Assembly: GCF_003846185.1 (NCBI RefSeq)
Contig: NZ_ML123034.1
Coordinates: 2,010,402 to 2,063,859, forward strand
Length of the DNA: 53,458 bases
Origin: Streptomyces sp. ADI96-02
GTDB lineage: Bacteria; Actinomycetota; Actinomycetes; Streptomycetales; Streptomycetaceae
Direction of reading: 5' to 3'
In this document: positions 1 through 8,360 of the stretch, one piece after another
Position numbering within the stretch: position 1 is the first letter of the stretch
Layout: each line of letters opens with the position of its first letter
The notes under the pieces: generated by a model
Databases searched by the model: none
What the model saw: only the letters and a program-made list of their open reading frames with translations
Told to the model about the DNA's origin: nothing
Position numbers and translations under genes: made by a program

Positions 1-1
1 C

Positions 2-601
2 GGCGCCGGATTCGACAACCCGCGCAAGACCTGGACCAGCACGGGCGGGTTCACGTGGTCGGCCGCCCAGCCGGTGTCCGGCGACTACAACGCGGACGGC
101 AAGGACGACGTCGCCGTCCTCTACAACGGGGGCACGTCGGCCGACGGCAAGTTCGTCTCTTCCCTCTACACCTTCGCCAGTAACGGAACCGCCTTCTCCA
201 ACCCGCGCAAGACGTGGACCAGCAGCGGGTCCTTCAACTGGAATGCGACCAAGCCGACCTCCGCCGACTACAACGGCGACGGGAAGGACGACGTCGCCGT
301 CCTCTACAACCGGGGCACCTCGGCGGACGGCACTCACCAGTCCGCTCTGTTCACGTTCGCGAGCGACGGTACGGACTTCGCCGCGCCCCGCGAAGTGTGG
401 ACCAGCACCGGTTCCTTCTCCTGGGCGGCCAGCCAGCCGGTGTCCGGTGACTTCACCAAGGACGGCAAGGGCGACATAGGCGTCCTCTACCGCTCCGGCA
501 CCTCGGCGGACGGCCGCAGGCTGGATTCCCTGTTCACCTTCGTGAGCACTGGCACGGACGTCAAGGCGCCCGTGAAGCAGTGGACGGGCAGCGTGATCTG
601 A
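2..601 (+). CDS. FG-GAP/VCBS-repeat protein, C-terminal part
   Basis: The reading frame is open from base 2 and ends at TGA 599-601, so only the last ~199 residues of a longer protein are present. It consists of about four copies of a ~50-residue unit. Each unit has a D-x-N/T-x-D-G-K-x-D-(V/I) calcium-loop-like motif followed by VLY, a GTSADG turn, LFTFAS, and a W-T-S-x-G-x-F-x-W stretch. This is the pattern of FG-GAP/VCBS beta-propeller blades, usually found in secreted or surface proteins. The signal peptide and any catalytic domain would lie left of the window. The copies are also strongly alike at DNA level, so assembly or copy number could vary. Adjacency to the glycopolymer locus suggests an envelope-associated or secreted protein, but no specific function can be read. 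Confidence 0.8.
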   Translation, partial: GAGFDNPRKTWTSTGGFTWSAAQPVSGDYNADGKDDVAVLYNGGTSADGKFVSSLYTFASNGTAFSNPRKTWTSSGSFNWNATKPTSADYNGDGKDDVAVLYNRGTSADGTHQSALFTFASDGTDFAAPREVWTSTGSFSWAASQPVSGDFTKDGKGDIGVLYRSGTSADGRRLDSLFTFVSTGTDVKAPVKQWTGSVI

Positions 602-690
602 CCTTCGCCTTCCCCCGTCCCGACGGGCGGGCGGTGGGCCGGGCCCCCTTATGCTTTCCGGGCGAATCAGCTCTCCGGAAGGCGTACGTC

Positions 691-1293
691 GTGAACTACA
701 GGGTCCAGCCCACCGCCCAGGTCGACGAGACCGCCGAGATCGGGGCCGGCTCCAGCGTCTGGGAGCTGGCTCAGATCCGCGAGGGGGCCAGGCTCGGCGA
801 AGGCTGCGTCGTCGGCCGCGGGGCCTACGTCGGCACCGGGGTCCGCATCGGTGACAACGTGAAACTACAGAACTACGCCCTGGTGTACGAGCCCGCCGAA
901 CTCGGCGACGGCGTCTTCGTCGGCCCCGCCGTCGTCCTCACCAACGACCACAACCCCCGCTCGGTCGACCCGGACGGCAAGCAGAAGCGCGGCGGGGACT
1001 GGGAGGCCGTCGGCGTGAAGGTCGCCGAGGGCGCCTCGCTCGGCGCACGCTCGGTCTGCGTCGCGCCGGTGCGCGTCGGCCGGTGGGCGATGATCGCGGC
1101 CGGCGCCGTGGTCACCAAGGACGTCCCGGACTTCGCCCTGGTGGTCGGCGTACCGGCCCGGCAGATCGGTTGGGTCGGCCGCAGCGGCGTCCGCCTGGTC
1201 GCGCGCGAGGACCAGCCGGGCGTGTGGGAGTGCCCGCAGAGCGGGTCCCTGTACGAGGAGACGGACGGCATCCTCGTCGAGCGGGCGGCCTGA
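691..1293 (+). CDS. Left-handed beta-helix N-acetyltransferase (WbpD/WlbB-like)
   Basis: This 200-aa hexapeptide-repeat acyltransferase is read from GTG 691, which has GGAAGG 7 nt upstream (678-683). An upstream ATG in the same frame at 580 overlaps the previous gene and lacks such a site. Imperfect (I/V)-G-x-G-x-x-(V/I)-G rungs run from about residue 10 to 170. They are interrupted by the loop QNYALVYEPAELGDGVFVGP and then VLTNDHNPR, and the end AAGAVVTKDVPDFALVVGVPA is typical of the family. The loop pattern matches the acetyltransferases that N-acetylate the 3-amino group of UDP-2-acetamido-3-amino-glucuronate (WbpD of Pseudomonas, WlbB of Bordetella), using acetyl-CoA in the cytoplasm. 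The other four enzymes of that pathway are encoded within 13 kb. Substrate is inferred from context; an acetyltransferase for another amino sugar is the alternative. Confidence 0.85.
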   Translation: MNYRVQPTAQVDETAEIGAGSSVWELAQIREGARLGEGCVVGRGAYVGTGVRIGDNVKLQNYALVYEPAELGDGVFVGPAVVLTNDHNPRSVDPDGKQKRGGDWEAVGVKVAEGASLGARSVCVAPVRVGRWAMIAAGAVVTKDVPDFALVVGVPARQIGWVGRSGVRLVAREDQPGVWECPQSGSLYEETDGILVERAA

Positions 1294-1382
1294 CCCGTGG
1301 ACCGACGACGGAATCCTGCCGCCGGGAGCGCGACGCTCCTGCTCGATCGGCTCATACGTCAGCGCGGAAGAGGATGAAGGCC

Positions 1383-2597
1383 ATGTCGAGCGACTCCGCG
1401 TCGGCGGCTCCCGGAAGCTCTCGGCTGGACTCCCTCACCGGGCTGCGATTCTGGGCGGCCCTGGCCGTGGTGGTCTACCACTTGTCGCGGCAGGCCGGTG
1501 AGCTTCCCTGGATCAGCGATCTCGCCTGGTACGGGCGGAGCGGGGTGACCTTCTTCTTCGTACTGTCGGGATTCGTCCTGGCCTGGACGTACGACGGCAA
1601 GACCGTGCCGGTCGTCGTCTTCCTCTGGCGCCGGTTCGCCCGGATCTGGCCGCTGCTGGCCGTGTCGACCGTCGCCTCAGTGGCGGTGTGGCACGCCCTG
1701 GGCACCGACTTCTCCTTGCGCGGCGTCGCCGCCACCCTGGGGCTCGTGAACGCCTGGGTGCCGGAACGCCCCTATCTCGTGGGCGGGAATCCCGCCGCGT
1801 GGTCGCTGAGCGACGAGGCGTGGTTCTACCTGCTTTTCCCGGCTCTTCCGGCCCTGCCCCTGATGCGCAGCGCCCGGGGCCGTACGGTCGTCGCGGTCGC
1901 GGCGTGCGCGGCCTCGCTGGGCGTCTGGCTCAGCGGCGCCCTGCTGAGCGACTCGCTGCTGCGGGTGTGGGCCCTCGACTACTTCCCGCCGACCCGGACG
2001 CTCCAGTTCGTCCTGGGCGTCGCCGCCGGGCTGGCCGTCAAACGCGGCTGGCGCCCGCCGGGAGGGCTGCGGATCTTCGTCGCAGGGGTGCTCGCCTGGC
2101 ACCTGCTGCTGATCCCGTGGTCTCACGCCGTGCCCGACAGCCTCTGGTACAGCCCGTACAGCGCCTCCCAGCTTCTGTCCGCGCCGCTGTTCGCGCTGCT
2201 GGTCGCGGCAGCGGCGGCAGCCGACGTGGAACGCCGCAGAACCTTCCTCGCCGGGCCCCGCATGATCAGACTCGGGCAATGGTCGTTCGCGTGGTACCTG
2301 TTCCACGAGATCGTGCTCAGAGCCCTGGTCGGCGTGTTCGGCAAACCCGCGGATCCGCTCGACACGGTCGGGGTCTGGGGAGCCACCCTGGGGCTGAGCC
2401 TGGCTCTGGCCGCGATTGCTTACCATTGCGTGGAACACCCGCTCGAACGCCTGCTCCGTCGTCACGGCCCGGGCGGCGCGGCCCGCAGCCCTCGCACGGA
2501 ACACGCCGGAGCGAGGAAGCCCGGGGAATTGCAGCCGAGCACGCCAGAGCACTCCTCATCGCAACGTCGAACGACCCAGAAGAAGAGCGTGCAATGA
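1383..2597 (+). CDS. Acyltransferase 3 family membrane protein
   Basis: This 404-aa integral membrane protein shows the acyltransferase-3 signature at its N-terminus, S-R-L-D-S-L-T-G-L-R-F-W-A-A-L with an H in the first helix, followed by about ten hydrophobic segments. The family transfers acetyl or other acyl groups to sugars or polymers on the membrane. ATG 1383 is preferred because GGAAGAGG (1366-1373) lies 9 nt upstream; ATG 1374 in the same frame is too close to it. The C-terminal ~45 residues are Arg/Ser/Pro-rich and probably cytosolic. The stop overlaps the start of the next gene (ATGA, 2594-2597), so translation is likely coupled. In this locus it probably O-acylates the wall glycopolymer or its lipid-linked precursor; the acyl group and acceptor are unknown. 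Confidence 0.88.
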   Translation: MSSDSASAAPGSSRLDSLTGLRFWAALAVVVYHLSRQAGELPWISDLAWYGRSGVTFFFVLSGFVLAWTYDGKTVPVVVFLWRRFARIWPLLAVSTVASVAVWHALGTDFSLRGVAATLGLVNAWVPERPYLVGGNPAAWSLSDEAWFYLLFPALPALPLMRSARGRTVVAVAACAASLGVWLSGALLSDSLLRVWALDYFPPTRTLQFVLGVAAGLAVKRGWRPPGGLRIFVAGVLAWHLLLIPWSHAVPDSLWYSPYSASQLLSAPLFALLVAAAAAADVERRRTFLAGPRMIRLGQWSFAWYLFHEIVLRALVGVFGKPADPLDTVGVWGATLGLSLALAAIAYHCVEHPLERLLRRHGPGGAARSPRTEHAGARKPGELQPSTPEHSSSQRRTTQKKSVQ

Positions 2598-3697
2598 AAG
2601 TCATCAGCATCGTCGGCGCCCGGCCCCAGTTGGTGAAGCTGGCTCCCGTGGCAGCAGCTTTCGCCCGGACCGATCACCAGCACGTCATCGTCCACACCGG
2701 ACAGCACTACGACGCGGACCTCTCCGACGTCTTCTTCGACGGCCTCGGCATTCCGGATCCGGACGTGCACCTCGGTGTCGGTTCGGGAAGCCACGGGGTA
2801 CAGACCGGATCCGTGCTCTCCGCACTCGACCCGGTGCTGGAGGCCGAGCGGCCCGACTGGGTACTGGTCTACGGCGACACCAACTCGACGATCGCCGGAG
2901 CGCTTTCGGCCGTCAAGCAGCACCTGCCGGTCGCACACCTCGAAGCCGGCCTTCGGTCGTTCAACCGCAGGATGCCCGAAGAGCACAACCGCGTGCTGAC
3001 CGACCACTGCGCCGATCTGCTGCTGGCCCCGACCGAGGAGGCCGTGCGCCACCTCGCGGCCGAGGGTCTGTCCGACCGTACGGAACTGGCGGGGGACGTC
3101 ATGGTCGACATCTGCCTTCGCATCCGGGACGCCGTACGAGCCGGTGAACACCCGGCTCCCGCCCTGCCCGAGGGCATCGATCCTTCGCAGCCGTTCCTGC
3201 TGGCGACGCTGCACCGCCCGGACAACACGGACGACCCCGCGCGGCTGTCAGCGATCATCGACTCTCTCGCCGGTCTGCCGGTGCCCGTCGCCCTCCTCGC
3301 ACATCCTCGGCTCGTGGCACGCGCCCAGGCCCACGGCGTCGAACTGCGCAGGGGTGCCGTGCACGTTGGCCGCCCACTGCCGTACGCGGGCCTCATCGCC
3401 GCCGTAATGGCATCGTCGGGCGTGGTCACCGACTCCGGAGGTCTCCAGAAAGAGGCCTTCCTCCTTGAGCGGGTCACCACGACCATCCGGCCCGAAACCG
3501 AGTGGGTGGAGACCGTCCGAACCGGTTGGAACACGCTGGTTCCCGATCCGCACGCCATGGACGCGGCGCGGTGGGCCGCCGTGGTCTCCCGCAGCGCGCC
3601 GACGGGTGACCCGGGCACTCCGTACGGCGACGGCCACGCGGCGGAAAACGTTGTTCGAATCATGGAAGAATGGAAAGGGGACAGCCGGTCCGCGTGA
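2594..3697 (+). CDS. UDP-N-acetylglucosamine 2-epimerase family enzyme (WecB/WbpI-like)
   Basis: This 367-aa enzyme starts at ATG 2594, overlapping the preceding stop. The N-terminal VGARPQLVKLAPV loop, the GLRSFNRRMPEEHNR block and TDSGGLQKEAFLL near the C-terminus are the substrate- and catalysis-related motifs of non-hydrolysing UDP-sugar 2-epimerases. The GARPQ variant, rather than GTRPE, is the form I associate with WbpI-type enzymes, which invert C2 of UDP-2,3-diacetamido-glucuronic acid to give the mannuronic epimer. That fits the dehydrogenase, oxidoreductase, aminotransferase and acetyltransferase genes nearby. The alternative is a WecB that makes UDP-ManNAc. The enzyme is cytosolic. 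The family call is firm; the exact substrate is inferred. Confidence 0.88.
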   Translation: MKVISIVGARPQLVKLAPVAAAFARTDHQHVIVHTGQHYDADLSDVFFDGLGIPDPDVHLGVGSGSHGVQTGSVLSALDPVLEAERPDWVLVYGDTNSTIAGALSAVKQHLPVAHLEAGLRSFNRRMPEEHNRVLTDHCADLLLAPTEEAVRHLAAEGLSDRTELAGDVMVDICLRIRDAVRAGEHPAPALPEGIDPSQPFLLATLHRPDNTDDPARLSAIIDSLAGLPVPVALLAHPRLVARAQAHGVELRRGAVHVGRPLPYAGLIAAVMASSGVVTDSGGLQKEAFLLERVTTTIRPETEWVETVRTGWNTLVPDPHAMDAARWAAVVSRSAPTGDPGTPYGDGHAAENVVRIMEEWKGDSRSA

Positions 3698-3757
3698 CAT
3701 GCGCAGTGCCACGTTTGGTACTAATACGCAAATATCACCGTGCTAGCCTCACCGCTT

Positions 3758-5185
3758 ATGTCAGTGTCTCCCAGGTCCGGGCTGCCCGCTCACGGCACGC
3801 GACCTCATGTTGTTTACTTCGCCATTGGATTTCCGCCGGCAGCCAAGAGCTGCGCCTATCGCATGCGCGAGACGGCGAACCAGTTCGTCCACGCCGGCTG
3901 GGACGTCACCGTCGTCACCATCGCCCAGGATTCATGGGAACTCGACTCCGGCATCGACCTCACCCTCCTGGAACAGGTCGACCCCGGGGTGAAGGTCGTC
4001 GAGCTGCCGCTCTCACGCGAAGACCTGGAGACGGATATCCGTCTCTTCGACGAGGAGCGGGCCCTCAGTCCCGGCAAGTGGGTCACCGAGCTGCGCAAAC
4101 GGCAGGCCGAGGCCTTCCCCGAAGCCAGCTTCGGAGAGTGGCGCGAGACCCTGGAACAAGCTGCATTGGACATCCACCGGGAGCGCCCCGCAGACCTGCT
4201 GCTGGCCAGCTGTGTTCCCTACGTGAACCTCGCCGCGGCCTGGAAGCTGTGGGAGGAGGCACGCGTCCCGTACGCCGTCGACTTCCGCGACGGCTGGTCC
4301 ATCGACGTCATCGACGGCACGGAGGCCTTCTCCAAGGATTCCGAGCTGGGCCGCTGGGAACAGAAGATCCTTGACCATGCTGTCTCCCTGTGGGTGGTCA
4401 ACGACCCGATCGCCGAGCACTACCGTGCCCGGTACCCGGACTTCGCCGACCGCGTGCGGGTCGTGCGCAACGGCTACGACGCGGACAGCTCACCCGGCCG
4501 CCCTCACCGGCCCGACCTCGACGCGGGGCTCGTCTTCGGCTACCTGGGCACGGTGAACTTCACCGCGACGCACCTGGAAACGGTGCTCGCCGCCTGGCGC
4601 GCGGCGCGAGAGCGGGAGCCGCTGCTCACCCGTGCGCGATTCGAGGTACGCGGCCACATCGGCAACGGCGCCGGCCGGGGTGCCACACGGCACGCCGAGA
4701 TCCTGAAGGAGGCGGCCTCCGACGGAGTCCACTTCGGCGGCCCCGCTTCCAAGGCAGAGCTGGCGGAGATCTACTCCCGCTGGGACGCCATGGTCCTCAT
4801 TCTCATCGGAGGCCGCTACGTGACCTCCGGCAAGGTCTACGAGTACATGGCCACCGGTCTGCCCATCGTCTCCGCACATGTGGCGGAGCACGACGCTTCA
4901 AACGTCCTGCGGGGCCACCCTCTGTGGACCGGGGCCGTGGGCCTCGACGTCGAGGCCCTGACCGATGCATTCGTCCGGGCCGCACGCATGACGGTCGACA
5001 CGAGCGACGAAGTGCACGCCGAAGCGATGGCCCACGCCGACCAGTACACCCGGGAGTCGCTCATGACCGTGGCTGTGCGGGAGTTGATCGACCGACTGGC
5101 CGCGGACGACTCCGAGCGCATCGGTGTCCGGGGCACGAGCGCCCTCCACGAGAAGTCGATCGTCACCGGAGGATCCGCGTCGTGA
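3758..5185 (+). CDS. Glycosyltransferase family 4-like protein
   Basis: A 475-aa predicted GT-B glycosyltransferase. The N-terminal half has a glycosyl-acceptor-binding pattern (HVVYFAIGFPPAAKSCAYRMRETANQFVHAGWDVTVVT). The C-terminal half has YLGTVNFTATHLETVL, a beta-strand/loop series, and GKVYEYMATGLPIVSAH, the conserved segment that contacts the nucleotide-sugar donor. ATG 3758 is used; a GTG at 3740 in frame is possible, and neither has a convincing ribosome site. The 60 nt between it and the epimerase gene is unusually AT-rich for the region and may hold a promoter. It overlaps the next gene by 4 nt (GTGA). It probably adds one sugar to the lipid-linked repeat unit on the cytoplasmic side; donor and acceptor cannot be read. 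Confidence 0.85.
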   Translation: MSVSPRSGLPAHGTRPHVVYFAIGFPPAAKSCAYRMRETANQFVHAGWDVTVVTIAQDSWELDSGIDLTLLEQVDPGVKVVELPLSREDLETDIRLFDEERALSPGKWVTELRKRQAEAFPEASFGEWRETLEQAALDIHRERPADLLLASCVPYVNLAAAWKLWEEARVPYAVDFRDGWSIDVIDGTEAFSKDSELGRWEQKILDHAVSLWVVNDPIAEHYRARYPDFADRVRVVRNGYDADSSPGRPHRPDLDAGLVFGYLGTVNFTATHLETVLAAWRAAREREPLLTRARFEVRGHIGNGAGRGATRHAEILKEAASDGVHFGGPASKAELAEIYSRWDAMVLILIGGRYVTSGKVYEYMATGLPIVSAHVAEHDASNVLRGHPLWTGAVGLDVEALTDAFVRAARMTVDTSDEVHAEAMAHADQYTRESLMTVAVRELIDRLAADDSERIGVRGTSALHEKSIVTGGSAS

Positions 5186-7302
5186 CCGATGTCCTGATCA
5201 TCGCCAGTAAAAGGCCCCAACTGGGCCTTCTCGCAGACTCCCTGGTGAAGTTCCGTGACCGGGGCGCCAAGGTCCAGCTCGCCGGGACCTTCCACATGGC
5301 ACCGGTCGCCGAAGAGCTGAGCCGTGCCGAACTGGAGGGGTTCCACCAGCTCCCGCGCAGCCTCGGCGGACGCAGCTCGGCCCTGCGGCGCAAGGCAAAG
5401 AAGTCCCCGGCGGGTATGCGCGTGTGGCTGCAGGCCCAGCCGGATCGCCGGCTTCGCCGGCAGGCCCGCACAGCCCAGGTGATCGTGGCCCTGGACCCGG
5501 GAGCCGTCTACACCGTCTGGCGGCTCGCTCAGTACAACCCTGCGGCCGAGGCGCATTTCGGCATCGCTCCTGGGCTCCGGGCGGTGGACCGCGTCGCGAA
5601 CGGGGCGCACCGTCCGTCGACGCTGCCGCCTGTCGGCGCTGTGGCCCGGGACGTACGGCGCTCCATCAGCGGCCTTCCCGCCGTGCTGATGAGGACCGTC
5701 ACGTCGCGCCCCGTCATGCGCTCCACTGTGGGAGCCCGGCTCTGGCGCACGGCCGTGGCAATCCCCGGTCTGCCCGCCCCGGTCCGGGCTACGACGTCGC
5801 GTTATGTGGCCGAGGGCATGGAGGAGGCCGGACGGATCAGTGGAGCCGCGCTGGCTCTCAGTGAGGCGGCGTCGAAGATCCCCGATCCCGCGCTGAGGGC
5901 ACAGCTCCTCCACGAGAGCGCCATGACCGAGGTCTCCAAGGGCATCAGCCCCCGTGATCTGGGCAAGGCCGTCGCCGGGCACCTCGCGCACGCCGACGAC
6001 CAGTACGCCAAGGGCCTGTACGGATCCGCGGCGACGTCCATGTACCGGGCGCTCTCCCTCCATTTTCACCGCGTCCTGAACATCGACCAGTTGAGCTCCC
6101 CTCTGGCGAAGGACCCGGAGGGCTACGTCACACCGCTCCAGAAGTCTCCCGCCTATCGCGCGGTCGCGCGGCCCCGCGGCAGGAAGACAGCGCCCGCGAG
6201 CCCGCCGAGCGACCGGCCGCTGCGGCTGTTGGTCATGACCAGCACCAACGCCAACTTCCTCCAGCACCTCCTCGCCCGTTACGAGGACCACCCACGAGTC
6301 GAGCTCCGGTTCATCGACCTGGCCGCCCACAAGCCGCTCAAGCACATCGCCTGGGCTGCGACCCAGATGCTGGAGGATCGTTTCTCCAACGGCACGTCCG
6401 AGTACCAGAGGGACGTGGAGCGCCTGATGCGTCCTCATCTGGACTGGGCGGACACGGTGTTCATCGACTGGTCGGTGGGGCCCGCGGCCATGCTGACGGC
6501 GATCGACCCGGGCGACACCCGGATCGTGGTGCGTCTGCACAGCTACGAGGCGTTCACCCGCTGGCCCCACATGACGGACTTCTCCCGCGTCGACGATCTC
6601 GTGTTCGTCGCCCCGCATGTGAGGGACCTGGTGACCTCGCTCGTGCCGCAGCTGCGCGAATCGTCCGCGCCTCGTCTCCACGTCCTGGACAACGCGATGG
6701 AGCTGAACGGACTGGTCCGCCCGAAGTCGGCGGACGCACGGTTCAACCTCGGCCTGGTCGGGATCAGCCAGGTGGCCAAGGATCCGCGGTGGGCCGTGGA
6801 AGTCCTCAAGCACCTGCGCGAGCACGACGAGCGATACCGGCTGCTTCTGGTCGGAAACGACATGAACCCCAAGGTGAGCAAGGCCACCGCCGGTTATCTG
6901 ACGCTGCTGCAACGGGAGCTGAAACCGTTGGTGGAGTCCGGAGCGGTGGTGCGCACGGGCCACACCGACGACATACCGGCAGTGCTCACCGACATCGGGG
7001 TCATCATCAGCTCCTCAGTACGCGAAGGGTGCCACGTGAGCCTGATGGAGGGGGCCGCCAGCGCGGCGGTGCCCGTCGTCCGCGACTGGCCCTTCTACGC
7101 GGGGAAGTCCCAGAGCGCGCGCACGCTCTATCCGGAGGGCTGGGTGGTGGACTCGCCCGAGGATGCCTCGAAGCGCATCCTCGCGGCCACCGCGACCGAG
7201 AACGACTGGCTCGACGCCGGCAAGCAGGCTTCCGAGCATGCCATCGGGACGTGGGACTGGTCAGTCGTCCAAAAACGCTTCGACAGCCTGTTCCTGGGCT
7301 GA
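5182..7302 (+). CDS. Large glycosyltransferase with extra N-terminal region
   Basis: This 706-aa protein is read from GTG 5182, which overlaps the upstream stop and has GGAGG at 5168-5172. Residues ~345-706 form a GT-B glycosyltransferase-like unit: RLLVMTSTNANFLQHLLARYEDHP begins a Rossmann half, LVGISQVAKDPRWAVEVLK marks the donor half, and SSSVREGCHVSLMEGAASAAVPVV is the C-terminal donor-binding block. Residues 1-140 start with VLIIASKRPQLGLLADSLVKFRDRG, another nucleotide-binding-like fold. Residues ~190-310 are mostly helical. The protein may therefore be a two-lobed or duplicated transferase. It is the last gene of the + arm, followed by a strong terminator. Role in assembling the wall polymer is inferred from position; specificity is unknown. 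Confidence 0.75.
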   Translation: MTDVLIIASKRPQLGLLADSLVKFRDRGAKVQLAGTFHMAPVAEELSRAELEGFHQLPRSLGGRSSALRRKAKKSPAGMRVWLQAQPDRRLRRQARTAQVIVALDPGAVYTVWRLAQYNPAAEAHFGIAPGLRAVDRVANGAHRPSTLPPVGAVARDVRRSISGLPAVLMRTVTSRPVMRSTVGARLWRTAVAIPGLPAPVRATTSRYVAEGMEEAGRISGAALALSEAASKIPDPALRAQLLHESAMTEVSKGISPRDLGKAVAGHLAHADDQYAKGLYGSAATSMYRALSLHFHRVLNIDQLSSPLAKDPEGYVTPLQKSPAYRAVARPRGRKTAPASPPSDRPLRLLVMTSTNANFLQHLLARYEDHPRVELRFIDLAAHKPLKHIAWAATQMLEDRFSNGTSEYQRDVERLMRPHLDWADTVFIDWSVGPAAMLTAIDPGDTRIVVRLHSYEAFTRWPHMTDFSRVDDLVFVAPHVRDLVTSLVPQLRESSAPRLHVLDNAMELNGLVRPKSADARFNLGLVGISQVAKDPRWAVEVLKHLREHDERYRLLLVGNDMNPKVSKATAGYLTLLQRELKPLVESGAVVRTGHTDDIPAVLTDIGVIISSSVREGCHVSLMEGAASAAVPVVRDWPFYAGKSQSARTLYPEGWVVDSPEDASKRILAATATENDWLDAGKQASEHAIGTWDWSVVQKRFDSLFLG

Positions 7303-7321
7303 ACGTCGGCTTCCGACAGGC

Positions 7322-7365
7322 ACGGCACGGGGCCCGCACTCCAAGAGGTGCGGGCCCCGTGCCGT
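7322..7365. terminator. Bidirectional terminator between convergent arms
   Basis: A perfect 18-bp inverted repeat (7322-7339 with 7348-7365, core GGCACGGGGCCCGCAC) closes over an 8-nt loop. It lies between the stop of the + glycosyltransferase (7302) and the stop of galE on the - strand (7381), so it can end both transcripts. Confidence 0.85.
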
Positions 7366-7380
7366 CGTGACGTGCGCGCG

Positions 7381-8355
7381 TCAGCCAAGTACCCGCGTGT
7401 TCCGCAGGAGCCAACCCGCCCAGGCAGACTCGACCATGGTGCGGGTGCCGTAGCGGGCCGACCATCCGAGCTCCCTGCCGATGGCTTCCACCGCGGCGAC
7501 CACCCGGGCGGGATCCCCGGGCCGAGGAGCCTCGATGACCGGGGGCAGGCCGGTGCGACCGGTGATGTCCAGGATGATGTCGACCATCTCGGCCACGGAC
7601 GCTCCCTCGCCCCGGCCGATGTTCAGGACCAGTTCGGCCGCCGGATCCACGGCCAGCCGGTGCGCCGCGGCGACATGCGCGGAGGCGACATCCTCCACAT
7701 GGACGTAGTCGCGGACGCAGGTGCCGTCCGGAGTGGGATAGCCGTCGCCGAAGATCCGGGGGCGATCATCGGCAGTGAGGCGTTCGAAGACCATGGGCAC
7801 AAGGTTGAACACGCCGTCGTCACCCAGTTCGGCCGAGGCCGCTCCGGCCACGTTGAAGTAGCGCAGCGAGGCGGTGGCCATGCCGTGCGCCCTCCCCACC
7901 GCAGTCACCAGGCGCTCGCCTGCCAACTTGGTCTCGCCGTACGGGCTGAGCGGCCGACAGGGGGTCTCCTCGGTCACCCGTTCGACGTCAGGCATGCCGT
8001 AGACGGCCGCTGACGAGGAGAAGAGGAACCGGCCGACGCCCGAGGCAGCCGAAGCCTCCAGAAGAGTGCGCAGCCCGTCGACGTTCTCGCGATAATAGTA
8101 GAGGGGCCGTTCGACGGATTCCGCGACCTGCTTCTTGCCCGCGATGTGCACGACGCCGGTCACCGAGTGCTCGACCAGGACACGGTCGAGCAACTCCCGG
8201 TCCAGCACCGAGCCCACCACCAGTGGCACTCCCTCCGGCAGGCGCTCGGCGCGGCCGGTACTCAGGTCGTCGAGAACGACGAGCCGTTCGCCCGCCATCT
8301 CCTTGACGACGTGGGACCCGATGTAGCCGGCTCCGCCGGTGATCAGCCAGGTCAT
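7381..8355 (-). CDS. galE: UDP-glucose/UDP-GlcNAc 4-epimerase
   Basis: A 324-aa extended short-chain dehydrogenase. The N-terminus MTWLITGGAGYIGSH is the NAD-binding Gly motif, SSSAAVYG carries the active-site Ser region, and Y139-x3-K143 (SPYGETK) is the catalytic pair. The length fits GalE. It interconverts UDP-glucose and UDP-galactose and/or their N-acetyl forms in the cytosol. Its start lies 5 nt beyond the stop of the dehydrogenase gene, so it is the last gene of the - arm operon. Here it probably supplies UDP-galactose or UDP-GalNAc to the glycopolymer rather than serving sugar catabolism, since no galK or galT is nearby. Confidence 0.88.
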   Translation of the reverse strand: MTWLITGGAGYIGSHVVKEMAGERLVVLDDLSTGRAERLPEGVPLVVGSVLDRELLDRVLVEHSVTGVVHIAGKKQVAESVERPLYYYRENVDGLRTLLEASAASGVGRFLFSSSAAVYGMPDVERVTEETPCRPLSPYGETKLAGERLVTAVGRAHGMATASLRYFNVAGAASAELGDDGVFNLVPMVFERLTADDRPRIFGDGYPTPDGTCVRDYVHVEDVASAHVAAAHRLAVDPAAELVLNIGRGEGASVAEMVDIILDITGRTGLPPVIEAPRPGDPARVVAAVEAIGRELGWSARYGTRTMVESAWAGWLLRNTRVLG

Positions 8356-8360
8356 AACGC

